A stretch of 64,000 bases of DNA from Anaerolineae bacterium (GCA_030425205.1 JAUIAP010000006.1:186001-250000); one strand, 5' to 3'; positions 18,113-27,405 are shown, numbered from the stretch's first letter. The notes: generated by a model from the letters alone, not told the origin. Numbers and translations: made by a program.

Positions 18113-18580
18113 TCAATCGGCTGGTTCTGGTTGGTCGATGATGATTTCGGCCGAATCTAGCTCCAACGTCACTTCATCACCATATCCAATCCCGTCAACA
18201 ATTGGGACGAGAATTTCCAGTATCATTGGCGATTGAAAGTGCATCGGCTTTGTTTCAGGGTGTGGATAGTAGACAAGCCCGCTATAGCGACTATCCGCAA
18301 AGTGCAGTTCGCACGGCGAGAATGAAAAATCCTCTGGTGGAATCAACTCCGTCCAGCATACGTCACGAAATGTATAACGCGGTTTGACCATTGTAAAACT
18401 GTGGGGAGCAATCGACACATTCAGGGTCGCAGAATGATAGGGGGAGAGATCGAGACCGCGTGCCAAAAAGTGCGGTCTCTGCATCTCGATGGTTCCACTA
18501 GGATAAGGGGAACCCCCAAGCCCAGAAGCAACCTGATGGCCGCGCACCACGCGGCCATCGACAATCAATTTACTGTTCAT
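18113..18580 (-). CDS. Conserved hypothetical protein with weak likeness to CTP-dependent riboflavin kinase (DUF120)
   Basis: The 155-residue product is a small beta-rich protein. It opens with VDGRVVRGHQVASGLG and continues with a YHSATLNVSI segment, spaced like the G-x-V-x-SGLG and G-TLN-V motifs of the archaeal riboflavin kinase fold. The rest, including VYYPHPETKPMHFQSP and EILVPIVDGIGYGDEV, I cannot place. The frame extends upstream of the ATG at 18580, but that ATG overlaps the end of the DUF4332 gene by 11 bases, which fits translational coupling. The riboflavin kinase link is a guess. It could equally be an unrelated cradle-loop barrel protein. Confidence 0.6.
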   Translation of the reverse strand: MNSKLIVDGRVVRGHQVASGLGGSPYPSGTIEMQRPHFLARGLDLSPYHSATLNVSIAPHSFTMVKPRYTFRDVCWTELIPPEDFSFSPCELHFADSRYSGLVYYPHPETKPMHFQSPMILEILVPIVDGIGYGDEVTLELDSAEIIIDQPEPAD

Positions 18581-18977
18581 AACAAACGATATGGGGCAGA
18601 TTTTGCGCGGTGCTGATCCAGCGCGAGACACTCGTCGATGCAGGCATGCGACGCACTAAATGATAGGTCGAATTCGTTGCTGCAATTTGCTCCAGCAAAC
18701 ACTCAACGTCTTGTTCTGCGAGATCATGGGGGGTATAAACCTTCGAGCGAGTCAAAATGGTCACGTAGTCATCACCAATCCCATTGATGCGGGAAAGATC
18801 GGCCGAACGAACCCATCCCAATACCTTACGCCGTGTTACACCAATCTGGGCCGCCAACACTGCACGATTTTCAGCATTGTTCCCTGCACGCAGCAGATCC
18901 TTTGTTGTACGTATGCCAAGTTTTTGTAGTTTTACAACATTACGCGAACTGATCCAGCTCACCTTTAACAAATTCAT
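18570..18977 (-). CDS. DUF4332-like helix-hairpin-helix protein
   Basis: The 135-residue protein carries two helix-hairpin-helix-like units: VVKLQKLGIRTTKDLLRAG near 14-32 and the LSRINGIGDDYVTILTRSKV region. This pattern is typical of DUF4332 proteins related to the DNA-binding HhH folds of RadA and polymerase X. Its role is unknown, possibly nucleic-acid binding. AAGGGAG lies 8 bases before the ATG at 18977, so longer frames starting upstream are rejected. The following gene overlaps by 11 bases, suggesting a two-gene operon with a shared purpose. Confidence 0.7.
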   Translation of the reverse strand: MNLLKVSWISSRNVVKLQKLGIRTTKDLLRAGNNAENRAVLAAQIGVTRRKVLGWVRSADLSRINGIGDDYVTILTRSKVYTPHDLAEQDVECLLEQIAATNSTYHLVRRMPASTSVSRWISTAQNLPHIVCYEQ

Positions 18978-19123
18978 TTTATTGGCTCCCTTATCTACCT
19001 TCACTGTGTCTACGCGATGATTACATCTGTCAAAACAGAAAATCATATTGTTAAACAGTATACAGCTATTACTGCGATGAAGATATAGACAGAGAGATGA
19101 ACTTTGTCATCAAAATGATGATG

Positions 19124-19879
19124 TTAGCTGTCGATTGTCGTCAGATTATGACGAAGGGCGTATTTGACTAGGCCAGGTAGATGATGGATATCCAACTTTT
19201 GCATAATGCGCCGGCGGTAGGTGCGGATGGTCGATGCCTCGATATGCAACAATTCGCCTATTTCAGTGGCTGATAGACCGCGTGTAAGATGTTGTAATAC
19301 TTGGATTTCTCGCGGTGAAAGGGGAATGTCTTCAACTGCTACCGACAGAGTGGAAGGCCGCAATGTGTTCAAGTAAGATTTCAATGGATTTAGGGCAACT
19401 TCTACTTCGATGGCAACCTTTCCAAGAGTTGGCCGCAAGCTCTCCAATAGTCCTTCAATATAGTTGACAAGTGGCGTCGCGAATGTGCGTGTGAAATCGG
19501 TGTTAACCGCCATGCGGGTTTCGAGCGACCAGCGCAGTATCTCCATTAACTGAACGCTCTGATGTTCAGCATAGGCCAATAAATAGGTGCGGTCTCTGTT
19601 TAGGTTTGCCAGTTGTAGTGAATGCGTCTCGACCTCTTGCCGCAAAATCGTTAGTTCTCGCTCCTGTGTTAACAACATGCCACCAACAATATTGAGAACT
19701 TGCATCGTCGTCAGATAGATTTGATGTACCCGTGGATCAAGTGCTTGTTGATCACGTAGCGCGCTTGTCATAAGATGCATCGCCTCTTGCAACAAACCCG
19801 CCTCAACCAGTTCGCCTACGTGAGTAAAGGCTGCTAAAAGCCTATCTACGTCATTGTGCCACTGTTCATCAATCGTCAT
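19124..19879 (-). CDS. LuxR-family transcriptional regulator
   Basis: The 251-residue protein ends in a classical LuxR helix-turn-helix. It starts at LSPREIQVLQHLTRGLS (near 187) and the recognition helix is in ASTIRTYRRRIMQKL. The N-terminal 180 residues are mostly helical, with a likely coiled coil around RELTILRQEVETHSLQLANL. There is no receiver domain: the conserved Asp pocket is missing, so it is not a standard response regulator. GGGGAG sits 6 bases before the ATG. It is divergent from the mutase gene, which is the obvious candidate target, through a 262-base region containing direct and inverted repeats. Confidence 0.85.
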   Translation of the reverse strand: MTIDEQWHNDVDRLLAAFTHVGELVEAGLLQEAMHLMTSALRDQQALDPRVHQIYLTTMQVLNIVGGMLLTQERELTILRQEVETHSLQLANLNRDRTYLLAYAEHQSVQLMEILRWSLETRMAVNTDFTRTFATPLVNYIEGLLESLRPTLGKVAIEVEVALNPLKSYLNTLRPSTLSVAVEDIPLSPREIQVLQHLTRGLSATEIGELLHIEASTIRTYRRRIMQKLDIHHLPGLVKYALRHNLTTIDS

Positions 19880-20141
19880 GCATACTCCCCATCTGTCTTA
19901 ATCGAGTGTTACAATACCATTATGCTGACCTATCGGCTAACGGGATTGTGAGCTGTAAAAATGTCGGAAATCCAGCATTCCTAGAGGTGGCGCAGTGTCG
20001 CAATAGCAATACAGCGACGCGCTGACGCCGTTTTGTCAAAACCGTTGCGTTCGTAACGCAAGATGCACCAAGAATTTACGCCAATAGGCACAAACCACTG
20101 GAAAATAAAAATAAACGCCTATCGGTTAGATTGAGTATAAA
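19880..20141. promoter_or_regulatory. Divergent control region between LuxR regulator and mutase
   Basis: The region holds a direct repeat CCTATCGGYTA (19929-19939 and 20118-20128), the second copy ending 13 bases before the mutase ATG. It also has a 7-bp inverted repeat TTGCGTT-CGT-AACGCAA at 20045-20061. These may be binding sites for the LuxR-type protein or another regulator. No gene is seen. Confidence 0.4.
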
Positions 20142-21782
20142 ATGAACAAATCAGAGTACCAACGCACGATTGAAAAGACAGTTGAACGTTTCCCTGAACG
20201 TAAAAAACTTTTCGCTACACGTTCAGATATTACACTTGAACGCCTTTATACGCCAGATCAGATTGACGAAGACTATGCCAGCAAGCTTGGCTTCCCCGGT
20301 CACTACCCCTTCACTCGCGGTGTCCAGCCCACGATGTATCGCGGACGATTTTGGACGATGCGGCAATATGCAGGGTTTAGCACGGCCGAAGAGTCAAACA
20401 AACGATACCACTATTTGCTCGATCAAGGGCAAACAGGCCTTTCCGTCGCCTTCGATTTGCCCACACAAATTGGCTATGACCCTGATGACGAAATGGCGCT
20501 GGGGGAGGTTGGCAAAGTGGGCGTTAGCATTCCAACGCTGGACGAAATGGCGACTTTGCTTAACGGCATCCCACTCGACAAAGTCAGCATCAGCATGACA
20601 ATCAACGCACCCGCCTCGATTTTGTTGGCGATGGTGATTGCGGTTGGAAAGCGGCAAGGGGTCGATCCAAAAAAGCTGCGCGGAACGATTCAAAACGATA
20701 TTTTGAAGGAGTATATCGCACGCGGCACCTACATTTTCCCACCGAAACCGTCCATGCGTCTCATCACGGACGTGTTTGATTACTGCGCCCATGAAGTGCC
20801 GCGCTGGAACACAATCTCGATCAGCGGCTACCACATCCGTGAAGCAGGTAGCTCGGCTGTCCAAGAGGTTGCATTCACGTTGGCAAACGGGATCGCCTAT
20901 GTGCAAGCCGCTATCGACGCAGGTTTAGACATCGATCAATTTGCCAATCAGCTATCGTTCTTTTTTAATGCACACAACAATTTTCTCGAAGAGATCGCCA
21001 AATTTCGCGCGGCGCGTCGCATGTGGGCAAAGATTATGCGGGAACGCTTTGGCGCAAAAAACCCGAAGAGCTGGCGGCTACGCTTCCATACGCAGACTGG
21101 CGGCAGCACATTGACGGCGCAGCAGCCCGAAAATAACGTCGTGCGCGTGGCGGTGCAGGCGATGGCAGCTGTGCTGGGGGGCACACAAAGTTTGCACACC
21201 AATGGACGCGATGAGGCATTGGCACTTCCAACAGAGGAGGCGGTTCGCATCGCCTTGCGGACACAACAGATTATCGCGTACGAGAGCGGTGTTGCCGACA
21301 CAATCGATCCATTTGCTGGCTCATACGCCATTGAGAGTTTGACCGATGAGATCGAACGGCAAGCGTTTGACTACATCGAGCGCATTGATGCGTTTGGCGG
21401 GGCGATGAATGCGGTCGAAATCGGCTTTGTGCAGCAAGAGATTCAAGATTCCGCCTACCAATTCCAACAGGCGTTGGAGCGTGGCGAGGAGGTTGTTGTC
21501 GGGGTCAATAAGTTTGTCGATGAAGATGAACAGTTGGAGATCGACATGCTTAAACTTGATCCTGAGGTCGAAGCACGACAGGTTGACAAGGTTGCGGCTG
21601 TTCGTGCGCGACGGGATGATGAGCGCGTGGCAGCATTGCGCGGTCAGGTGGCAAATGCGGCTAGGGGCGACGAGAATTTACTACCGCTGTTTGTCGAGTG
21701 TGTTGAAAATGATGTGACATTGGGGGAAATTTGTAACACGCTGCGCGATGTTTGGGGAGAATATCGGCCGAATTACATCTAA
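20142..21782 (+). CDS. Methylmalonyl-CoA mutase family, large (catalytic) subunit
   Basis: The adenosylcobalamin-dependent mutase rearranges acyl-CoA carbon skeletons, most likely methylmalonyl-CoA to succinyl-CoA. At 546 residues the protein covers the TIM barrel only and lacks the C-terminal B12-binding domain, which must come from a separate small subunit not in this window. Seen motifs include [52 protein letters not shown] and [14 protein letters not shown]. The Tyr in RQYAGF and the Arg in PSMRL match the methylmalonyl-CoA specificity residues rather than the isobutyryl-CoA variant. One TCGGCCGA lies close to the stop. No meaB/argK GTPase is nearby. It is divergent from a LuxR regulator. 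Confidence 0.9.
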   Translation: MNKSEYQRTIEKTVERFPERKKLFATRSDITLERLYTPDQIDEDYASKLGFPGHYPFTRGVQPTMYRGRFWTMRQYAGFSTAEESNKRYHYLLDQGQTGLSVAFDLPTQIGYDPDDEMALGEVGKVGVSIPTLDEMATLLNGIPLDKVSISMTINAPASILLAMVIAVGKRQGVDPKKLRGTIQNDILKEYIARGTYIFPPKPSMRLITDVFDYCAHEVPRWNTISISGYHIREAGSSAVQEVAFTLANGIAYVQAAIDAGLDIDQFANQLSFFFNAHNNFLEEIAKFRAARRMWAKIMRERFGAKNPKSWRLRFHTQTGGSTLTAQQPENNVVRVAVQAMAAVLGGTQSLHTNGRDEALALPTEEAVRIALRTQQIIAYESGVADTIDPFAGSYAIESLTDEIERQAFDYIERIDAFGGAMNAVEIGFVQQEIQDSAYQFQQALERGEEVVVGVNKFVDEDEQLEIDMLKLDPEVEARQVDKVAAVRARRDDERVAALRGQVANAARGDENLLPLFVECVENDVTLGEICNTLRDVWGEYRPNYI

Positions 21783-21886
21783 CGAACAAGCGTCGCGAGT
21801 GGTTCGTCATTTCCTGTCATAACGAACCACTCACCACTTTTCCCCAAAACTGTAATGCAGCCCGCGTTTCTGTATTACACCCATAG

Positions 21887-22432
21887 ATGATAGACGAAAA
21901 GAGCTTGGTTGAACGGGCGAAGGCAGATTCGGCCGAATTTATCCCCCTCTATGACCGCTATGCAGAGCGCATCTATGCGTATCTGCGGCGCGAGACGGTG
22001 GATGCGCCGACCGCACAAGATTTGACGGCGGCGACGTTTGAAAAGGCATTGCGCCAGTTGCCCCGTTACGAATGGCGCGGCGTGCCATTTGGTGCGTGGC
22101 TCTACAAAATCGCCCGCAATGAGCTACGTCTACACTGGCGTAAGAGCAAGCATACGCTGCCACTGCTCGATCGCTTTGTCAGTCCGCTCAATGTTGAGCG
22201 TCTCGCGCAAGAGCGCGACCAGATGAGTCAAATTGAACGGGCTATGCTGACCCTGCGACCACGCGATCACGAGATATTGCGACTCCATTACTTTGAAGAG
22301 CTCTCACATGAAGAGTTGGCGGAAGTGCTGGACTGTTCGCGTAACAGCGTGCGTGTTCGTCTGCATCGCGCACTGGATCGCTTAAAGCGTGCCGTCTCCA
22401 GTGAACAGTTGGCAGTGAACAGTAAACTGTGA
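21887..22432 (+). CDS. ECF-type RNA polymerase sigma factor
   Basis: The 181-residue protein has sigma region 2 (about 10-85, with YDRYAERIYAYLRRE and ATFEKALRQLPRYEWRG). Region 4 follows (about 115-165, with LRPRDHEILRLHYFEELS and CSRNSVRVRLHRALDRLK). The C-terminal tail SSEQLAVNSKL is encoded by a short repeated sequence (CAGTGAACAGT twice, 22399-22423) of the intergenic kind, so the natural end of the protein may have been extended by repeat growth. The next gene, 38 bases downstream, encodes a one-span membrane protein that is a likely regulatory partner. Confidence 0.9.
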   Translation: MIDEKSLVERAKADSAEFIPLYDRYAERIYAYLRRETVDAPTAQDLTAATFEKALRQLPRYEWRGVPFGAWLYKIARNELRLHWRKSKHTLPLLDRFVSPLNVERLAQERDQMSQIERAMLTLRPRDHEILRLHYFEELSHEELAEVLDCSRNSVRVRLHRALDRLKRAVSSEQLAVNSKL

Positions 22433-22460
22433 CTTGCAAGGTGCAAATGCAACTTGCAAC
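22399..22460. repeat. Short tandem repeats at the sigma factor / membrane protein junction
   Basis: CAGTGAACAGT occurs at 22399-22409 and 22413-22423, followed by ACTTGCA-type repeats (22432-22459). The repeat covers the last codons of the sigma gene and the gap to the next ATG. Similar runs occur at 27345-27405 and 62205-62250. Confidence 0.6.
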
Positions 22461-22469
22461 CCATCACCC

Positions 22470-24761
22470 ATGAACGACATCGAACAAGAAATTCGCCGTG
22501 CAAAACCAGAATATGAACGGATGCCAAGCGCGTTTAAGGCGCGGTTGCGCAATCAACTACAGGCACAAGCGCGCCCATCGCGGTTGCGCCATATCGGGTG
22601 GATTGGATCGGTCGCGGGGGTGGCGGCTATATTCGTTGTTGGGGTCTTTGCGTGGTTGGTCTATGCGCGGCCGCTGGCGATAGTTGACGACGCAACGACG
22701 GACGCAGCAGAGGCAGATGCGCTGGTCGAGGCCGTTCACACCGATGAGATGATTGCTGTTTTTGGCGAGCAGATCGAGCTGCACGCGATTGAACTGCCAG
22801 CCAATGTCGATGACTCACAAGATCGCCTACCTGTTTTTTTGACGTGGCGACTGCATGAAGTGCCGAGCGATTTAGCCGTTCAAATTGAACTGTGGGGGAT
22901 GGATACGTTTTTGCGAAACAGACTGTTGACCAGCAGCGAGAGCAATCTTGCAACTGGGTCTTCTAGCGAAGAGTTGGTTAAGTTGACCTATTGGCTTGAT
23001 GTGGGAGAGGGGATATCGGCCGATAATCTCTATCTCATCATTCGTCTCAACGATTCAGCCTCAGGCGAACCTCTTGCTGTGCAGGGACGTTCGACGCAAC
23101 AAATAGCGATCAATACAGTGGCGGACAGTGTCACGCTATGGGAAGTTCCGTTGGATCTTTCCGGCACCGTATCTGAGATACCAGATAGTCCAGCCGGCGC
23201 AAAAATCGTGCAAGACATTGCGCTGGAGTTTACAAGCAGCGAATTCAAGCCGGTCGCGGCTGGCACGCTGCGCGAATTATATGGCGTTTCAACCACCAAA
23301 TTAACGTATGATGCTGTGATCGATTTGCTGGGGGCGACGGCGGTTAGCACGAATCATGGGTCAAACATCATTGATATTACACCCATCGAGCGGGCGGAAG
23401 AAGTTTGGTTTGTGCAGGTCGTTGGTATTTTTAGCGCGGAAGCGTTCAAGCTCCAGTATTACACCCTTGCCATCACAAAGAATAGCAAGATCGTGGCGGC
23501 GGGAAGTGCTGAAAAACCAATTATCGACGCTGTGCGCGATGTGCATGGGCAAACCTTTGCCAACGCAGAGATATTGGCATACCCATCGCGGACGTTATTG
23601 ACGACCGCTAGCGAGCTTGGCTTTTTTAGCCTCGATGCAATCCCGGCAGGTCCCGTTGATATTCTGATCAACGATGCGATCGTTACAATTCCAGAAGGGG
23701 CAGGTACGCTTGATTTAGGCAAATTGATCTATCATCAAGATGCTACAGCAAATCAGTTGACGCTCATCAACAATATGCGGCGGGACGGCGTTTACTACTT
23801 CGAATCGGCCGATAATTGGTTTTCGAGCGATCAGAATAATTTCTATTTTTTCCCTGCCCAATCCCCAACTGATCCCAACTGCCGCATTCTTTGGGAAGCA
23901 CCTCACTTTATCGACTCATGCAACCAGCATCGCTGGGACAGCACGGGCCAATCACTCGACAGTCCCTACCACCCAGACTTGCCCAGCTACTGGACACGGC
24001 AGCGTGAACGAATGCTCTGGATTGAAAAGGCGGACATTCTTTCAAACCAATCCACGCTGAGTTACGATGCGACCGTGCAGCATGGTATCACGCTGACCAT
24101 CCGTGCGTTTACACAACGACCTGAGCCAATCGATTCAGTTGATGCGAGTGAAAGTACGATCCGCACCGGTGTCATCCTCGATCCTGTTTGGGGCGCGAAC
24201 GCTCCCAATTTGACCGTTCAAGCAACAGAGCCGATGCTTTGGGACGAACGGGAAAGAGATATGACGCTAATCGACTTTGGCGATAAAAATGTTCGCTCCT
24301 ATGAGAATGGTCAACAACTGCACGATCAACTATTCGTGCAGCGCGATGGAAGCGGGCAAGCGACAACGATGACGCTGCAACTCTCCCTCCAGCTTGAGCG
24401 CGTGCAACAGCAGTCACAAATTGCGCTAGATTTTGCTGGGCGACAAGCTGGCGATGTCTGGGAGACAGATATTGCGTTGCCACTCGGTCTTGCCAGCGTG
24501 CGCGTGAGCAAAGTGGAGTGGATGGACACAGCCAATGATGGCAGCAAACGAGTTCGCCTCTACTTGGACGATAATAGCCCGGCCGGGATTACGCTCGATT
24601 GTGCGGGGGTTGTCATTACAGAGCCGACTGAGGTGGCGTGCAAGCGATTGGGCGAGTGGACGTTGGCGCAGCGAGTGCAAGATGGACAACCGCTAGACAT
24701 TACCATCCATGGAAATGTACGCTTTGACCGTCCCTGGCAGGTAACTTGGCAAGTGCCATGA
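22470..24761 (+). CDS. Large single-span membrane protein, putative anti-sigma partner
   Basis: The 763-residue protein begins with a short cytosolic part (MNDIEQEIRRAKPEYERMPS, 1-20). One transmembrane helix follows at about 42-64 (SVAGVAAIFVVGVFAWLVYA). A long outer part of beta character has an internal carboxypeptidase-regulatory-like segment (DVHGQTFANAEILAYPSRT). The order sigma factor then membrane protein with a short N-terminal cytosolic domain matches ECF sigma/anti-sigma pairs, although no zinc-binding anti-sigma motif (HxxxCxxC) is present. The outer domain would be the sensor. The ATG at 22470 is chosen over an upstream frame inside the repeat tract. Confidence 0.75.
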   Translation: MNDIEQEIRRAKPEYERMPSAFKARLRNQLQAQARPSRLRHIGWIGSVAGVAAIFVVGVFAWLVYARPLAIVDDATTDAAEADALVEAVHTDEMIAVFGEQIELHAIELPANVDDSQDRLPVFLTWRLHEVPSDLAVQIELWGMDTFLRNRLLTSSESNLATGSSSEELVKLTYWLDVGEGISADNLYLIIRLNDSASGEPLAVQGRSTQQIAINTVADSVTLWEVPLDLSGTVSEIPDSPAGAKIVQDIALEFTSSEFKPVAAGTLRELYGVSTTKLTYDAVIDLLGATAVSTNHGSNIIDITPIERAEEVWFVQVVGIFSAEAFKLQYYTLAITKNSKIVAAGSAEKPIIDAVRDVHGQTFANAEILAYPSRTLLTTASELGFFSLDAIPAGPVDILINDAIVTIPEGAGTLDLGKLIYHQDATANQLTLINNMRRDGVYYFESADNWFSSDQNNFYFFPAQSPTDPNCRILWEAPHFIDSCNQHRWDSTGQSLDSPYHPDLPSYWTRQRERMLWIEKADILSNQSTLSYDATVQHGITLTIRAFTQRPEPIDSVDASESTIRTGVILDPVWGANAPNLTVQATEPMLWDERERDMTLIDFGDKNVRSYENGQQLHDQLFVQRDGSGQATTMTLQLSLQLERVQQQSQIALDFAGRQAGDVWETDIALPLGLASVRVSKVEWMDTANDGSKRVRLYLDDNSPAGITLDCAGVVITEPTEVACKRLGEWTLAQRVQDGQPLDITIHGNVRFDRPWQVTWQVP

Positions 24762-24810
24762 TCACCCTATTGCACTTGACTGCTTTTTTTCAGTATGAAC
24801 TAATTACAGC

Positions 24811-24913
24811 GTAAGGTAAATTGTATGGCACTGTCATTCCCGCGCAGGCGGGAATCCAGTCCCAGAAAAAGAATGGATACCTGCCTTCGCAGGTATGACA
24901 TGTCTTACTTTAC
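24811..24913. repeat. MITE/REP-like palindromic element, copy 2
   Basis: The inverted ends are GTAAGGTAA (24811-24819) and TTACTTTAC (24905-24913). The internal arms CGCGCAGGCGGGAATCC and GGATACCTGCCTTCGCAGG are nearly identical to copy 1 at 13599-13700. Both copies lie between convergent genes. Confidence 0.8.
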
Positions 24914-24919
24914 GATGTG

Positions 24920-27337
24920 CTAATGGGATGCAACGACTAATTGGTTGCCAGCGATAATGTAAAGACGCATTGGGTTTGGCACAACGGCAAAGTCGGTGGC
25001 GTTGGTAAGATATTCGGCCGATCCGCACGGCGCGGCTTCACATCCATCCTCAACACTGACGCGCACCTCTTGTAGTGGCACGCCCGCAAAACTAAATTCG
25101 ATTATGCGCTCGCTTGCTGGGTCTAAAACGAAGATGGAGGCGCGTACCCCAACCCCACCAATCTTGACGCTGTTAGGTGCAATCAATGGATTGACCAACC
25201 CTTGCTGAACCAATACCGTTTCATCCCAAAGCAGTCTGCCGTCGCGATAGCGATGTAGTCGCCCATTTTCATAGAGCAGCAACACACTCGAATCGTCGAT
25301 GCTGATCGCTGCGTCAATGGCCGTTTCCATCTCAGGCAAAATCAGCGAACGTGAATCATCGTTGATGATAAAGTCGTTCCCTTTTGCATGGTAACGCCAC
25401 ATCTGCCCCTGCCCCAATTGCTTGCCCTGATCCAGCACGTAGAGTCGTCCCAGATAGGTGATCAGCGCGACAGGGTCGCCCCATTCGGCCGAAAGTGGCA
25501 GCGCGGAAGCTAACTTGTCTTGCAAGGTTGGATAAAATGAGATCGCGCTTCCCTTCGCATCGATCACGGTGATTGCATCTTCGGTGTTGTCGTTGGCATT
25601 CTTCCAGACGATGTCCAACATGGAGCCGACGATGTGCGTTCCGACACCTTCGCCGATTGTCAAGACGGCGCGCGGCGACTCTTCCGTCAGGTTGTACTCG
25701 GCATCGGTCAAATGTTGGTAGACAATATTGTTTGCACCGTCGAGCGTGTAGATGTAATGCTGATCGTTTTCGTCCACGCCAAGCGCAATCGCGGTCAACT
25801 CTGTGCCTTCGGGATAGGTGTAGAGAACTTCGCCGTCGAGCCGTGCCACCCCGTCCAGTTCATCGAGCGCATCACGCGCCGACGTGCGCTGATTGTTGAC
25901 GACGGTGTCATTGGGAACCAACTGGTCTGCCTCCGCACTCAACGTCAACACCTCTCGATAGAGCCGCCTTGCTTCATCAGGATTAGTTAGTTCGGCCTCT
26001 TGTGCGGCCGAGAGTGCTGTATTGATCTCGCTTCGTATGACGGAAATGCGCGCCCGTTGATTGCCCTGCAACAGTCCCGAAATCAGAACCGCCGCCACAA
26101 GCACGGGAATAAAGATTGCAATCAACATCGCATAGAAGCGTTCACGCGGCGGCGCATCGAGTTTCTCTTGCTCTGGCACGCGCAGTGCATTCAACACAGT
26201 TGCCATGCCGCGTAAGCCGCTCGCCATGCCGCGTAAGCCAGTCGCGGCCGCCTTGCGGGTCTGTCGACGCGCACCACTGGTCAGCTTTTCCGCATCGACT
26301 AGCGGTTCCTGCTCCACATAATCTGAACGCGGCCGACTGACGGGATTGGCACGAATATTTGTCGTTGTCGAGATCGCCTCTGTTGCGACGACTGGATCGG
26401 CTGGACGCAATCGCGCCCGTCGCTGTCGTCTGATCTGCTCAGCCTCATCGACTTCTTCAAACGGTATCAGCTCTAGTTCGTCATCATTATCATCCGCCAC
26501 GATTGGTTCAAGATCAACGATCTCGAGATCTTCATCCGCAGCCTCTCGCACGAAATCAGAAAATGGCTCTTCTGCAACAAGTGGCTCAAACTCAAGCGGG
26601 TCATCCTCGACTTCATCACTTGGCGGGACGATATGCGCTGTTTTGGCAAACGCCTCGTCGCTAAACTGCGCCTTGCCCTCGTGGAATGTTGCCAAAAGCA
26701 GACGCGCCGTGCTGCGCGACAACATTTCAGTCAAGCGGCTTTCTGCTTCCAAAAGCTCCGAATCGACAAGGGCAGTGACAAATCGCTCTTTCGGCCAATG
26801 CGCGACGCGCGGGTCTGCCATCAGGAGTAAATTGCCCTCTTGTAGCCAGTTGTGGAAAAAGCGGGGGTTGAGCGATGTTGAAAGTCCCAGAGGTGTAATC
26901 TGTTCGCTGGCCTCCATCGGGATCGGCTCTAGGCCGAAGTTATGCCCAAGATAGGCCTGTACCTCTCCAACCTGCACCATGAACAGTTCGTCGCCCCGTA
27001 GAACGGCGGCGGTCAACGCGCCTTGTCGTTTAACTTCGGCCGATTTGTTATACCGCCGCAACTCCCCATTTACCGTATCAACCGATTGACGTAGCGCAGC
27101 CGTCAAACTGCCCGATTGCTCAAAGTAACGCGACACAAACGCCTGCACCAACGTCTGCAACAGCTCTCCCGTTACGTCGAGCTGACCGCTGACACTGATG
27201 TGCAGAAATAGCGTCTCCTTTTCGCGGCTTCCCGCGGCCCCACTGGGCGCACGCTGCGCATAGACGCCGGGGGCTGGTTCCGTTTGTAGCACCCCTTCGA
27301 GCGTGAAAATTTGACTGGTTATCGGTTGTAGACTCAT
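24920..27337 (-). CDS. PP2C-like pseudophosphatase with transmembrane helix and extracellular beta-propeller
   Basis: The 805-residue protein has three parts. The N-terminal 240 residues resemble a PP2C-type Ser/Thr phosphatase (GALTAAVLRGDELFMVQVGE), but the catalytic Asp of the usual VGDSR motif is replaced by Glu, so activity is doubtful. An acidic linker follows (about 245-330). A transmembrane helix lies at about 408-432 (FYAMLIAIFIPVLVAAVLI). The outer 370 residues are beta-rich with a propeller-like repetition. Chloroflexota often carry such phosphatase-like membrane proteins near kinases. No ribosome binding site is visible because the start lies beside short tandem repeats. RlmM-like gene lies 67 bases upstream on the same strand. 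Confidence 0.7.
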   Translation of the reverse strand: MSLQPITSQIFTLEGVLQTEPAPGVYAQRAPSGAAGSREKETLFLHISVSGQLDVTGELLQTLVQAFVSRYFEQSGSLTAALRQSVDTVNGELRRYNKSAEVKRQGALTAAVLRGDELFMVQVGEVQAYLGHNFGLEPIPMEASEQITPLGLSTSLNPRFFHNWLQEGNLLLMADPRVAHWPKERFVTALVDSELLEAESRLTEMLSRSTARLLLATFHEGKAQFSDEAFAKTAHIVPPSDEVEDDPLEFEPLVAEEPFSDFVREAADEDLEIVDLEPIVADDNDDELELIPFEEVDEAEQIRRQRRARLRPADPVVATEAISTTTNIRANPVSRPRSDYVEQEPLVDAEKLTSGARRQTRKAAATGLRGMASGLRGMATVLNALRVPEQEKLDAPPRERFYAMLIAIFIPVLVAAVLISGLLQGNQRARISVIRSEINTALSAAQEAELTNPDEARRLYREVLTLSAEADQLVPNDTVVNNQRTSARDALDELDGVARLDGEVLYTYPEGTELTAIALGVDENDQHYIYTLDGANNIVYQHLTDAEYNLTEESPRAVLTIGEGVGTHIVGSMLDIVWKNANDNTEDAITVIDAKGSAISFYPTLQDKLASALPLSAEWGDPVALITYLGRLYVLDQGKQLGQGQMWRYHAKGNDFIINDDSRSLILPEMETAIDAAISIDDSSVLLLYENGRLHRYRDGRLLWDETVLVQQGLVNPLIAPNSVKIGGVGVRASIFVLDPASERIIEFSFAGVPLQEVRVSVEDGCEAAPCGSAEYLTNATDFAVVPNPMRLYIIAGNQLVVASH

Positions 27338-27344
27338 GTTTGCA

Positions 27345-27405
27345 GTAAACGGTGAACTGTTTGCAGTTACTTCTTGCCTGTTGACTGACTGACTGTTGAC
27401 TGACT
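27345..27405. repeat. Short tandem repeats between RlmM-like and PP2C-like genes
   Basis: The gap consists of GACTGACTGACTGTTGACTGAC-type units and two GCAGTAAAC/GAACTG units. The same CAGT/GACT vocabulary is seen at 22399-22460 and 62205-62250. Confidence 0.55.

Noticed and set aside
18978..19046. Longer N-terminus of the DUF4332 gene
   Set aside because: AAGGGAG is well placed for the ATG at 18977 and the upstream residues look unrelated to the family.
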